A DNA stretch of 64,000 nt from CAYQVW01 sp964421245 (GCA_964421245.1 CAYQVW010000003.1:1-64000), one strand, 5' to 3'. Shown: positions 50,148-58,084, counted from the first letter of the stretch. Made by a program: numbers and translations. Notes: generated by a model from the letters alone, not told the origin.

Positions 50148-52133
50148 ATGGTTCAAGCGCTAATGTCAGTTGCCCCAAAAATTAGAAAAAATGCAGCTAT
50201 TGGTATTCTTGAATTTAATGCCGCAACCCCTGCTATGGTTGCTGCTAAATGGATTCTTGAAAATTATAATGTTGCCCTTCTGCAACCTTGTATTTTGGGA
50301 AGCGGAACTATCACCTTAATTATTGCAGGATCAGTTGAAGATGTTAGTAGAGCAACTGATAAAAATAGACTTATGCCGGATAACGACAGTGTCGTTGGGA
50401 TATTTCATAAAGCAAATCCTATTATAGGGACCCAATGTTTTGCAGGTCCAAGTAAAGCTTTGTGGGATGTTATGCGAGAGATAGGGGCGGTGCCTGCCGA
50501 TGCTGTTGATTTAGCTGGTGAAGAATTTACTCTAGGCATATTTGAAGCGCAAGGAATGACCGCCTTTCTTGAAGCGCTTAGGTATTTGCGCAAAGAGGGG
50601 GATGTTCAGTATATTGGTCATAGAGATGTTGGAAGCCAACACCTATCTGGTTATTTTTACGGAGAACACGGTCAGGTCAAACATACTAAATTTGATGCGA
50701 AAACCCATATAAGAACATTGGTTGGGGATAGGAAACTAAAGGGTTCATATCATGGTTCGTGGTTTTTAGATAGTCTTCCACCTGAGATGATGGCTCTTTT
50801 GCCGTGGAAACCAAGTCCAAGACCATTTAAAGGGGAAAACTCTTTTTTAGTGCTGGAAACCTGCGGATTAACGGCTCTAACTACTGCAGCAAATGACGCT
50901 CTATGGAGAGGGGGAAAACTTATCGGGGCGCAAGAATTTGGAAGTGGAAGAGAGGCCTGGGTGCTACATTCTTCTTCTGTTGAAGATATTAATATGGCAG
51001 GAGATAAAGATGCAATAGAGAGAGCTTGCGCAAAAAATCCAAACGGGGCAGAAAGTCTTATCAATGTTCGAACGTTTCACCGCCCAGAAGAACTTTTTGG
51101 AGAACAAATGTCTGAACTTGAGCCTTCTACCCCAAGATTTTCAATGAGAGGGTTATCAATTGGATTAGTTGATACTGTCCATCGTGGATTATTATATGAT
51201 GCGCTGGATATTTTGAAAAAGTATAATGTTAGGTTTATTGGAACTAGAAAACTTGGCGCTAGACAGGCCTTTATGTGTTTTGCAGGAAAACAAGCAGATG
51301 TTGAGATGGCACTTGATGAAATTGCAAAAGACGCAGAGCAGAAGCTTGCAAGGGAAGAAAGAACTGGTGAGTTATATTCTTTGGGAATCATTGCAAATCC
51401 ACATGAGGAGCTGCTTCGTGTCTTGCCTTGGCAGTCTTTGTCGAAGTTTATAGAGGGGGCGCCAGCAGGATATACATTGCCAGAACCTTATTATAGTCCC
51501 CTTGACCCTTTTGCTGTTGTTGAAACAGTTGGCTTGGCACAGCAGATTGCCATTGCAAATGCTATCTTACATCACACCGGTATTTCACCTGTTTCTACTT
51601 ACAGTGTGGGAAGTGGATTAGAGATTTGGCATTATGCTTCTCGACAATTGGATTATTTAAGAGAAGTTACTACAAAAGATTTTCTTTTTAGGGCATGTGA
51701 AGGGATGCAAAATAATCACGACATGATCCTGAATGCTGTACCATATGCAAGATCAAGAGTATTATGGCAGGCAGTTGACCATGTTCAACCAATGCCGGTG
51801 GATTTAATGCAAAGACTTTCTGCTCCTGGAGTAGCGCTTGGTGCGGTTACAGTTCGAGGAATGCATTCGGCCTTCTTTTTTCTAGATCGTTTAAAGGATT
51901 ATGGAGAATTAAATGTTTGGACAATGAAGAAGAGTGGGGGAAAGCATGTAACCGATGTAATTTATGGTCCACAAGATCAGGTTAGGGATGCTATGAGTTC
52001 GATTCCCAAGGAGATGTTAGATTTGCAAAGACAAGGAGCTCTTTCTGGAGAAACACGAAGTTGGGTAACTCTTGATAATCCACATCCTGAATTAGCTTTT
52101 CTACTTCCTAGAGAAAATCGAGTTGGAGTTTAA
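50148..52133 (+). CDS. Protein with six tandem BMC-like (microcompartment shell) domains
   Basis: 661 aa, ATG after AAGGAG. Six repeats resembling the bacterial microcompartment fold: starts near residues 16 (AIGILEF), 126 (TLGIFEAQGMTAFLEAL), 232 (FLVLETCGLTALTTAAN), 341 (SIGLVDTVHRGLLYDAL), 457 (FAVVETVGLAQQIAIAN) and 568 (ALGAVTVRGMHSAFFFL). Most are followed by a G-S-G/G-A-R beta-turn as in GSGTITLII and GSGREAWVL, like the IGSGLVTV of PduA/EutM. The even domains end with PPEMMALLPW, NPHEELLRVLPW and NPHPELAFLLP, matching the RPHxELExxLP C-terminus of BMC-H proteins. So the chain reads as three fused tandem-domain (BMC-T) units. Six such domains form one shell hexamer, so this may be a single-chain pseudohexamer. 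No shell vertex protein or cargo enzyme is nearby. Confidence 0.75.
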   Translation: MVQALMSVAPKIRKNAAIGILEFNAATPAMVAAKWILENYNVALLQPCILGSGTITLIIAGSVEDVSRATDKNRLMPDNDSVVGIFHKANPIIGTQCFAGPSKALWDVMREIGAVPADAVDLAGEEFTLGIFEAQGMTAFLEALRYLRKEGDVQYIGHRDVGSQHLSGYFYGEHGQVKHTKFDAKTHIRTLVGDRKLKGSYHGSWFLDSLPPEMMALLPWKPSPRPFKGENSFLVLETCGLTALTTAANDALWRGGKLIGAQEFGSGREAWVLHSSSVEDINMAGDKDAIERACAKNPNGAESLINVRTFHRPEELFGEQMSELEPSTPRFSMRGLSIGLVDTVHRGLLYDALDILKKYNVRFIGTRKLGARQAFMCFAGKQADVEMALDEIAKDAEQKLAREERTGELYSLGIIANPHEELLRVLPWQSLSKFIEGAPAGYTLPEPYYSPLDPFAVVETVGLAQQIAIANAILHHTGISPVSTYSVGSGLEIWHYASRQLDYLREVTTKDFLFRACEGMQNNHDMILNAVPYARSRVLWQAVDHVQPMPVDLMQRLSAPGVALGAVTVRGMHSAFFFLDRLKDYGELNVWTMKKSGGKHVTDVIYGPQDQVRDAMSSIPKEMLDLQRQGALSGETRSWVTLDNPHPELAFLLPRENRVGV

Positions 52134-52795
52134 CTTTTTAAGATCGAATAAGCCATCACCGCAGCCCCAAAGCCATTATCTATATTTACTACTGCAACTC
52201 CAGGTGCACAGCTATTCATCATAGTTAAAAGTGCGGATAATCCTTTAAAGTTTGCTCCGTAGCCGACGGATGTTGGCACTGCAATAATTGGAGCGGAAAC
52301 CAGTCCTCCAACAACAGATGGAAGAGCTCCTTCCATTCCGGCGACAACTATAATTACTTTGGCTTTTTCAAGTTTATGTAAGTTTTTTGTTAAACGATGA
52401 ATTCCAGCAACTCCAACATCAAATAATCTTTCAACTTTTATTCCAAGAAACTCAGCAGTTACAGCAGCTTCTTCGGCAACAGGAATGTCGGCGGTTCCTG
52501 CTGTTACTATTGTAACCTTTTCTTGACCCTTGACCCTTGATCCCCTTGCTACTGTAATTATCCTAGCTTCTTCATAATACTTTGCCTTCTTCAAAACTTT
52601 CTTAACTGCTTTGAAAACTTCAACCGATGCTCGGGTCATCAAAACCGGATGTTTCTTTTTATTGATTTTTTTAGCAATCTCAACAATTTGTTTATTGGTT
52701 TTTCCTGGACAGTAAATTACTTCCGGAAATCCTTTGCGCTTAATGCGATGGTGGTCGATTTTGGCGAAACCGAGTTCTTCGTAGTGTCTCTTCAT
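52130..52795 (-). CDS. larB: LarB, NPN cofactor precursor synthase
   Basis: 221 aa from ATG 52795, which lies 6 nt after a TATAAT; the longer frame starts upstream of that promoter box. LarB carboxylates and hydrolyses nicotinic acid adenine dinucleotide, the first step to the nickel-pincer cofactor. PurE-like C-terminal half: VTAGTADIPVAEEAAVTAEFLG, VVAGMEGALPSVVGGLV, AVPTSVGYG. N-terminal DHHRIKRKGFPEVIYCPGKT is typical. A GSRVKGQ stretch comes from an inserted GGGTCAA repeat (52522-52545). Overlaps the six-BMC gene tail to tail by 4 nt. Confidence 0.95.
   Translation of the reverse strand: MKRHYEELGFAKIDHHRIKRKGFPEVIYCPGKTNKQIVEIAKKINKKKHPVLMTRASVEVFKAVKKVLKKAKYYEEARIITVARGSRVKGQEKVTIVTAGTADIPVAEEAAVTAEFLGIKVERLFDVGVAGIHRLTKNLHKLEKAKVIIVVAGMEGALPSVVGGLVSAPIIAVPTSVGYGANFKGLSALLTMMNSCAPGVAVVNIDNGFGAAVMAYSILKS
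52522..52545. repeat. GGGTCAA heptamer repeat inside larB
   Basis: Plus-strand CTTGACC CTTGACC CTTGATC units. Encodes GSRVKGQ in larB. A related block at 53302-53324 encodes QGSRVKV in nfo, and GGGGATCA units sit in smpB at 29243-29264. All are in frame. Confidence 0.6.
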
Positions 52796-52801
52796 ATTCT
52801 T

Positions 52802-52807
52802 ATTATA
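52802..52807 (-). promoter_or_regulatory. larB -10 box, leaderless start
   Basis: Minus-strand TATAAT, 6 nt before the larB ATG at 52795. The GTTACGG repeat array occupies the -35 side. Confidence 0.6.
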
Positions 52808-52817
52808 CATTAAAGAG

Positions 52818-52883
52818 GTTACGGGAAGTTACGGAGTGTTACGGAAGGTTACTAAACTTGTAACTTCTCGTAACTATCGTAAC
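52818..52883. repeat. GTTAC direct and inverted repeat array
   Basis: GTTACGG starts at 52818, 52828 and 52838 and GTTACT at 52848, exactly 10 bp apart, i.e. one helical turn. Inverted GTAAC copies follow at 52860, 52870 and 52879. The array spans the gap between the 3' end of nfo and the larB promoter. The inner copies could form a hairpin (AAGTTAC / GTAACCTT on the minus strand). Candidate operator or terminator. Confidence 0.6.
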
Positions 52884-53722
52884 ATTTTTCTTAGTATTTC
52901 AAGATTCATCAAATCTTCTTGCATATCAGGTGCTTTTGGGGTTTCAAGACACATCGGTATATCCTTAAACCTCTTGTCGTTTAGAATCATTCTAAAGGGT
53001 TCAAGGCCAAGGGTTCCTTTCCCAATATGCTCGTGTCTATCTTTGTGAGAATTAAATTCCTTTTTACTATCGTTGAAGTGGAAGGCTACCAAGTATTTTA
53101 GACCGATTTCTTTTTCAAACTCATCCCAGGTCTTTTTGTATCCGTCTTTTGATTTAATATCATAGCCAGCAGCATAAGAGTGACAAGTATCAAAGCAGAC
53201 GCCAATACGATTTTTATCTTTCACTAACTCAATTATCTCCCCAATTTCAGAGAACTTGCTTCCAATACTCGATCCCGCTCCAGCCGTTGTTTCTAAGGCA
53301 ACCTTGACCCTTGATCCTTGGGTCTTTTTAAATAACTCATTTATACTTTTAGCAATCTTTTTTATTCCTTCTTCTTTTGGAGTATCAAGAGAAGAACCAG
53401 GATGTAACACAATAAACGGTAATCCCAACTTTTCAGAATGTTTTAATTCATCCAACATTGATTTCATTGCATTGGTGTAAACATTCTCTTTAGGAGAGGC
53501 TAGGTTTACTAAATATCCAGTATGAGCGAAGACAAAAATACCGGTCTCTTTCTTTAGTTTTTTAAAACGTTTAATTTCATCTTCTGGCATTGGCTTTGCA
53601 AACCATTGGTTATTATTTTTTACGAATATTTGAATGGTGGTGCAGCCAATCGAATCTCCGCGCTCAATTGCTTTATCAACTCCACCGGCGATGGACATGT
53701 GGGCTCCGAGTAGTCTTTTCAT
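52874..53722 (-). CDS. nfo: Endonuclease IV (AP endonuclease)
   Basis: 282 aa, normal length. DNA repair enzyme cutting at abasic sites with three zinc ions. GAHMSIAGGVDKAIERG at the N-terminus, FVLHPGSSLDTPKEEGI, VALETTAGAGSSIGSKF, GVCFDTCHSYAAGYDI and FHFNDSKKEFNSHKDRHEHIGKG supply the metal ligands. The KTQGSRVK segment carries a small repeat-derived insertion. ATG overlaps the rarA stop (ATGA). Confidence 0.97.
   Translation of the reverse strand: MKRLLGAHMSIAGGVDKAIERGDSIGCTTIQIFVKNNNQWFAKPMPEDEIKRFKKLKKETGIFVFAHTGYLVNLASPKENVYTNAMKSMLDELKHSEKLGLPFIVLHPGSSLDTPKEEGIKKIAKSINELFKKTQGSRVKVALETTAGAGSSIGSKFSEIGEIIELVKDKNRIGVCFDTCHSYAAGYDIKSKDGYKKTWDEFEKEIGLKYLVAFHFNDSKKEFNSHKDRHEHIGKGTLGLEPFRMILNDKRFKDIPMCLETPKAPDMQEDLMNLEILRKMLR
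53302..53324. repeat. CTTGACC/CTTGATC repeat inside nfo
   Basis: Short in-frame repeat related to the one in larB 780 bp away; both encode GSRVK. Confidence 0.55.
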
Positions 53723-55011
53723 TTAATGCTCTCCATCCTTGCTTGTATTTTTTTCTCAAACCCTATATCTTTTGGTTTATAATAACTCTTTTTTTCAGCC
53801 AAATGTTCTTGTTTAACTACTCCGCCTTTGTAATTGTGTGCATATTTATATCCTCTGCCTTTGCCTAAAGCCTTTTCGCCTTCGTAATTAGCATTTTTAA
53901 GATGCATTGGGATATCAAGGGTTGGATTCTCTTTTACATCGGTTAAAGCTGCGTCGATCCCAACATAAGAGGCATTACTCTTTGGAGCGGTTGCAACGTA
54001 AGTCGTTGCTTGGGCCAATGGAATGCGTGCTTCGGGCATTCCGACAAACTCGGCCACTTCTCTGGCGGCGTTTGATATTACCAAAGCTAGTGGATCTGCA
54101 TTTCCAACATCTTCTGCGGCACAAATACAGATTCGCCTGGCAATGAATCTTGGATCTTCCCCTGCATAGATCATCTTGGCTAGATAATAGAGTGCGGCGT
54201 CTGGATCAGATCCGCGCATTGATTTTATAAAGGCAGAAATTGTATCATAATGCTGATCTCCTTTTTTATCGTATACAATTGCTTTTTTCTGAATAGACTC
54301 TTCGGCAGTTTTTAAATCGATATTTATTATCCCTTTTTTATTGGGGGTGGTAGATAGGGAGGCGAGTTCTAAGGCCTGAAGAGCTTTTCTTGCATCTCCA
54401 TCAGATATTTTTGCCCAATGAGTTAATGCTTCGTCTGTTATTTTTAGTTTTAATTTTCCTAACCCTTTTACCTTATTGTTCATAGCATTTTGCATTATTG
54501 TTTTTAGGTTTTCTTTTGTAAGTGGTTTTAGTTCAAATAGTTGTGAGCGAGAGACTAGAGCAGAATTTACATAGAAAAACGGATTTTCAGTCGTTGCTCC
54601 GATTAAGATAAATAATCCTTCTTCAACGTCAGGGAGCAACACATCTTGTTGTAGTTTATTAAAGCGATGAATTTCGTCGAGGAATAAAATAGTTTTAGTT
54701 TGATGAAGTTTTTTTCTGTTTTTTGCGGCCAGACTTACTTTTCTAATATCTTCTACTTTTGCAGTTGCGGCATTGAGCCATTCAAACTCTCCTTTGGTTG
54801 TGTTTGCAATTACTCGAGCTAATGCGGTTTTTCCCGTTCCAGGTGGTCCGAAAAATATAATTGATGATACTTTATCGGTTTCTATTAGCCTTCGAAGAAG
54901 TTTTTCTTTTCCTATGATGTGTTCCTGGCCAACTACTTCATCAAGGACCAATGGGGACATTCTAAAAGCTAGAGGAGTATTTTTCTTGAGGTTTTGATCA
55001 AACAAATCCAT
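53719..55011 (-). CDS. rarA: Replication-associated recombination protein A (RarA/MgsA/WRNIP1 family)
   Basis: 430 aa AAA+ ATPase acting at stalled replication forks. Opening [23 protein letters not shown], Walker [14 protein letters not shown], Walker [15 protein letters not shown], sensor 1 GATTENPFF and sensor 2 [11 protein letters not shown], then the tetramerisation domain ([33 protein letters not shown]). Coupled to nfo, giving a small DNA-repair operon. Its start overlaps the promoter of the divergent tautomerase gene, and a TAAAAT lies 6 nt upstream, so it may also be leaderless. Confidence 0.97.
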   Translation of the reverse strand: MDLFDQNLKKNTPLAFRMSPLVLDEVVGQEHIIGKEKLLRRLIETDKVSSIIFFGPPGTGKTALARVIANTTKGEFEWLNAATAKVEDIRKVSLAAKNRKKLHQTKTILFLDEIHRFNKLQQDVLLPDVEEGLFILIGATTENPFFYVNSALVSRSQLFELKPLTKENLKTIMQNAMNNKVKGLGKLKLKITDEALTHWAKISDGDARKALQALELASLSTTPNKKGIINIDLKTAEESIQKKAIVYDKKGDQHYDTISAFIKSMRGSDPDAALYYLAKMIYAGEDPRFIARRICICAAEDVGNADPLALVISNAAREVAEFVGMPEARIPLAQATTYVATAPKSNASYVGIDAALTDVKENPTLDIPMHLKNANYEGEKALGKGRGYKYAHNYKGGVVKQEHLAEKKSYYKPKDIGFEKKIQARMESIK

Positions 55012-55013
55012 GC

Positions 55014-55037
55014 TATAATTTTACCACAAGAGGAGGG
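55014..55037 (+). promoter_or_regulatory. -10 box and ribosome binding site of the tautomerase gene
   Basis: TATAAT at 55014-55019 and AGGAGGG at 55031-55037, 6 nt before ATG 55044. Divergent from and overlapping the rarA start. Confidence 0.55.
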
Positions 55038-55043
55038 TATTAT

Positions 55044-55223
55044 ATGCCAGTTGTAAGAATATCGTGGTGGAAGGGTAGAACCAAAGAACAAAAAGAACAG
55101 GTTGCGGGAGATGTTGAACAAGTGATCCAAAAGCGCTGTGGCTGCCCGCCGGGAGCAACCCATATTATTTTCGAGGATGTAGACAAATCAAATTGGGCGA
55201 TTAAAGGGAAGCTGCAGGGATAG
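55044..55223 (+). CDS. 4-oxalocrotonate tautomerase-family protein
   Basis: 59 aa, the usual length for the family. After Met removal the chain starts with Pro (MPVVRISWWKGRT), the catalytic base of 4-OT enzymes, and the Arg at 12 matches the conserved Arg11 in GRTKEQKEQV. The C-terminal HIIFEDVDKSNWAIKG matches the conserved strand before the terminal loop. Substrate unknown. Clear ribosome binding site AGGAGGG. Confidence 0.85.
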   Translation: MPVVRISWWKGRTKEQKEQVAGDVEQVIQKRCGCPPGATHIIFEDVDKSNWAIKGKLQG

Positions 55224-55239
55224 CGGGGCCAGTGCAGAT

Positions 55240-55737
55240 ATGAAAAAGACAATCATAATAGTAGTTCTGGTACTCACTCTGATAATTCCTAGCACAATTT
55301 ATTTTCTTTTTAAGCAGAACCAGGAGCCCGAACCATTTTTTGACAAATACGTTCTTGTTATAAAACAGACTAAAAACTATGAAGAGGCAGTAAGTTTTGC
55401 GAAGCAAGCGAGTCAGAAACTAGGTGTAAAGTTTGAAAACGAGAATATATTGTATTCAAAAGAAAAGGGGATATATTTTTCAGAAGATATTAATGACCCG
55501 CTTTATGCAGGTAGTTATTATCCAAGAAGATATGGTAAGGATTTTAGCACAGGAGAGGATTTTATCTCTTTGGAAAATTCCTCAAGCTATAAAGGCTTTT
55601 CCCGTGGGAATATAATAATAGTTTACAGTATTTACGATAGAAAAGAGGATGCTGCCAAGGCACTAAGAAAAATTAAAACCTTCTATAAAAGTGCCTATTT
55701 TAAGAAAACTAAACTGTGGATGGGGTGTATTCATTAA
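55240..55737 (+). CDS. Membrane-anchored periplasmic protein, unknown
   Basis: 165 aa with an N-terminal signal anchor (IIIVVLVLTLIIPSTIYFLF, about 5-24). The soluble part contains NYEEAVSFAKQASQKLG and YDRKEDAAKALRKIKTFY, two helices separated by strands, which is reminiscent of SPOR-like pairs, though I cannot confirm that. 16 nt after the tautomerase gene, so probably co-transcribed; no clear Shine-Dalgarno sequence. Confidence 0.6.
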   Translation: MKKTIIIVVLVLTLIIPSTIYFLFKQNQEPEPFFDKYVLVIKQTKNYEEAVSFAKQASQKLGVKFENENILYSKEKGIYFSEDINDPLYAGSYYPRRYGKDFSTGEDFISLENSSSYKGFSRGNIIIVYSIYDRKEDAAKALRKIKTFYKSAYFKKTKLWMGCIH

Positions 55738-55754
55738 GAATTCTTTTTATCGCA

Positions 55755-55814
55755 TCAATTAACAATCAAAATCCAGGCGATAACAGTTATTGCAATTGGT
55801 CTTTTTTCCATCAT
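55755..55814 (-). pseudogene. Remnant of a small membrane protein gene
   Basis: A 19-residue frame (MMEKRPIAITVIAWILIVN) ending in TGA. It looks like the N-terminus of the RP-(I/L)-x-(V/I)-T-x-I-A-W membrane-protein family cut short. The rest of the 156-bp gap 55738-55893 holds only the next gene's TATAAT (55864-55869) and AAAGGAGG. Confidence 0.3.
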
Positions 55815-55893
55815 AGCATCTCCGGCTGATATTTTTGTTATAGCACCCAACTATATTCGGTGTTATAATTCTAACACAATTTAAAAGGAGGCG

Positions 55894-56193
55894 ATGAAAA
55901 TGAATGGAATGAAATCAGCAGCTCGTGTTTTTGATGATCTCCCGTTTATGAGAATGTTTCTACCGCTTATTTCAGTTGTAGGGATTGTGCTTTTTGTTGG
56001 GTTTGGTCTTATGGGTATTTTTAAAAAGAAAACCCTCTTCCTGGCCAGATTAATTGGAGGAGAGGTTATTAAGGGTGGTTGGTGGATTGAGGGGACTTGG
56101 GCAATAGTCCTTGGAGTGCTTTATTTAATTACCGGAATAATTATGTTGGTAATTTTAGGGCCATTTTCTTTAGCAATTTTAGGATTAATATAG
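55894..56193 (+). CDS. Small two-to-three-helix membrane protein
   Basis: 99 aa, ATG 4 nt after AAAGGAGG (a second ATG two codons on is also usable). Hydrophobic segments at about 22-42 (PLISVVGIVLFVGFGLMGIF) and 68-99. No family recognised. Preceded by a TATAAT at 55864-55869. Converges on the 85-aa membrane protein gene. Confidence 0.6.
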   Translation: MKMNGMKSAARVFDDLPFMRMFLPLISVVGIVLFVGFGLMGIFKKKTLFLARLIGGEVIKGGWWIEGTWAIVLGVLYLITGIIMLVILGPFSLAILGLI

Positions 56194-56196
56194 AAT

Positions 56197-56454
56197 CTAT
56201 TTTCTTATTAAATAGTACCAAATATAATATAGTGGAATAATAATTACTAATATTCCCGATCCCCACCAGAATATTGTCATTATGTGTTGTGGGGCTAGAA
56301 AATAGGCTCCAAGAATCGCAAAAACAAACCCATAAATAGAAGCAATTAGTAGTCCGGTTACTCCTTTCAAGTATTTAATGATAAATAAGAATTGGAAGAA
56401 GATAGCTAAGGCAATATATAATATTCTAGGGTTTTGATATAAGTTATTTTCCAT
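56197..56454 (-). CDS. Small membrane protein (85 aa)
   Basis: Three hydrophobic helices (ILYIALAIFFQFLFIIKYL, LIASIYGFVFAILGAYFL, ILVIIIPLYYIWYYL). Last gene of a four-gene minus-strand operon; its ATG lies inside the 3' end of the 38-aa gene before it. No family recognised. Confidence 0.6.
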   Translation of the reverse strand: MENNLYQNPRILYIALAIFFQFLFIIKYLKGVTGLLIASIYGFVFAILGAYFLAPQHIMTIFWWGSGILVIIIPLYYIWYYLIRK

Positions 56455-56560
56455 CTTTTTCTTTTTTCTCTTCGATATAATCCCCAGGATCCATGATATT
56501 GAAGATATTCTTGATAGTCTCTTTTAGACTTTTAAATATTTCGATTAATAGTTCTTTCAT
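56444..56560 (-). CDS. 38-aa small protein
   Basis: MKELLIEIFKSLKETIKNIF opens an amphipathic helix, then MDPGDYIEEKKEKDGK. ATG overlaps the stop of the upstream gene (ATGA) and the 3' end overlaps the next start by 11 nt, so translational coupling supports it. Function unknown; possibly a membrane-surface peptide. Confidence 0.5.
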   Translation of the reverse strand: MKELLIEIFKSLKETIKNIFNIMDPGDYIEEKKEKDGK

Positions 56561-57492
56561 TGTTGATTTTTTTGAATAAATTTGTCAATTAAATCCAATA
56601 AAGGATCAATCTCGTACATTTTTCCATTGATTTCTTCTAGTTCATTCCATCTAAGATCAATTGTTTTTTCTTTCAAGGGAAGATGGGTTTTTACTGTAGC
56701 ATTTCTGGTGCTGGCTGATTGGGTCTCTTTTCTATTATTCACAATAGAATTAAACTCATTAAAGAAGTTCTCTGCCGTTTTCTGATCGATAGTGGTAGAA
56801 AAGCTCTGCATTTTATCGTTATTGTCTTTCCAAAAATATCCTCCCTTATTATCCAGAGATATTATAATCTTGTCACTTTGTGGTTTAAAAGTGATTTTTG
56901 CTTCTTGGTATACCTCGCAGCCACCAGAAATCTCAATATAGCCTTCTTTTTCTAAAATATTGTTTGGTGTTTTGTTGAATTTTTTCATTATTTTTAGTAT
57001 TTTACTCCTTTTTGAAAACGATTCATATGCTTCTTCACAATAGAATTCAAAATTATTGTCTGGCTTATATAAAAATACAATAAGCTTATTTTCCTTATTG
57101 AATTGGCTACTAGTATTATAGCGTTCGTATATTGGTGATTTTCCAATCCCTTCCAATTCGTATTTCTTGTATATATATAGTTTTTTTTGGCTATTGGCCG
57201 GTAAAACATCGATATTTGAGGGTAGCGATTCCCCATTTTGGCTGTATAGAACTTCATTTATTTTATAGTGATATGTTTTTTGTTTATAGGGTTTGTATTT
57301 TAGAATATTCCAGTGAATTGGTTTAGTTTTTGTTGTTATAAATGGATCTCTTTTTTCTACAACCAGAATATATGGAGAGCTTTTAATCAGTTCTCTAAGA
57401 GAAAGGTCGTTGTACCATATTCTATTTGCATGACCTTCCCCTGAAAAAATCAAGCATAATAAAATTAATAATATATATTTAATCTGGTTCAT
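56557..57492 (-). CDS. Secreted protein, unknown
   Basis: 311 aa with a signal peptide (YILLILLCLIFSGEGHA, about 6-22). The first part (ANRIWYNDLSLRELIKSSPYILVVEKRDPF, broken into short motifs: NDLSLRELIKSS and LVVEKRDP) resembles small OB-like domains seen at the start of the serpin in this window, both describing a secreted beta-rich fold. Two cysteines (FYCEEAYE, GGCEV). Its start overlaps the lipoprotein gene upstream by 14 nt. No family recognised. Confidence 0.6.
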   Translation of the reverse strand: MNQIKYILLILLCLIFSGEGHANRIWYNDLSLRELIKSSPYILVVEKRDPFITTKTKPIHWNILKYKPYKQKTYHYKINEVLYSQNGESLPSNIDVLPANSQKKLYIYKKYELEGIGKSPIYERYNTSSQFNKENKLIVFLYKPDNNFEFYCEEAYESFSKRSKILKIMKKFNKTPNNILEKEGYIEISGGCEVYQEAKITFKPQSDKIIISLDNKGGYFWKDNNDKMQSFSTTIDQKTAENFFNEFNSIVNNRKETQSASTRNATVKTHLPLKEKTIDLRWNELEEINGKMYEIDPLLDLIDKFIQKNQQ

Positions 57493-58015
57493 GGTTACTA
57501 TTAATGGTTAATGCATTAAGATCCCTAATTGTAGCATAGGGGATATAGTTTTTTGCAATTGCCTTAGAATAAAAGTCGTTAATTAAGCCGGTTTGAGTAG
57601 GATATTCAAGTACCAAGACAGTTTTTCCAGCATTTTTAAAAATATCAAGTTTGCTAATAGCAGATGCCGTAGCAGAATCACTTTGTGCTGTATTATCAGA
57701 GTACCAAAGAGATTCTTTGCCAATACCGGTTACTGCTTGTACATAATCAGTATAAGAAGAGAGGTTTTCACCGTTATTTGGAAACACAGCAAAATTAGAT
57801 TTTCCCTTGGTTACCCGAGCATAATTTGCAATAGCTTTAACAAAATTTACCATTGTAATTTCCTGCCCAGCTTGGGTTAACCGGTCCAAGCCATACGGGA
57901 GGGGTTGTATCCCAACTACTATATTGTTCCAAGTAGGAGAGGGGGTTGCTTGATTATTCCTTTGTCCGCAACCAGTTATTAAAATTAATGCTAACAATAA
58001 GATAAGAATTCGCAT
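57479..58015 (-). CDS. TM1410-like lipoprotein, short form
   Basis: 178 aa with lipobox L-I-T-G-C16. The body (NFVKAIANYARVTKGKSNFAVFP, QAVTGIGKESLWY, GKTVLVLEYPTQT, AIAKNYIPYATIRDLNAL) matches the C-terminal half of the TM1410/GH114-like TIM-barrel family, but the N-terminal half, which carries YIDVGEAE and LDW-type motifs in the relative at 63215, is absent. It may be a non-catalytic remnant or a shortened barrel. ATG is 7 nt after a minus-strand TATAAT (58028-58023), so probably leaderless. First gene of a four-gene operon. Confidence 0.65.
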   Translation of the reverse strand: MRILILLLALILITGCGQRNNQATPSPTWNNIVVGIQPLPYGLDRLTQAGQEITMVNFVKAIANYARVTKGKSNFAVFPNNGENLSSYTDYVQAVTGIGKESLWYSDNTAQSDSATASAISKLDIFKNAGKTVLVLEYPTQTGLINDFYSKAIAKNYIPYATIRDLNALTINSNHEPD

Positions 58016-58049
58016 ACAATCAATTATACTTAATTAAGCAAAGAAACAC

Positions 58050-58077
58050 TGAAATTAATTTAATATAAGGCCGATAA
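58050..58077 (+). promoter_or_regulatory. Sigma-28 promoter with canonical -10, leaderless
   Basis: TGAAATTA 58050-58057, 12-nt spacer, GCCGATAA 58070-58077. GCCGATAA is the textbook -10 of enterobacterial FliA promoters, and the spacing equals that of the GACGATAT copies, which identifies the whole motif family. ATG 58085 lies 7 nt further. Confidence 0.7.
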
Positions 58078-58084
58078 AATATGT

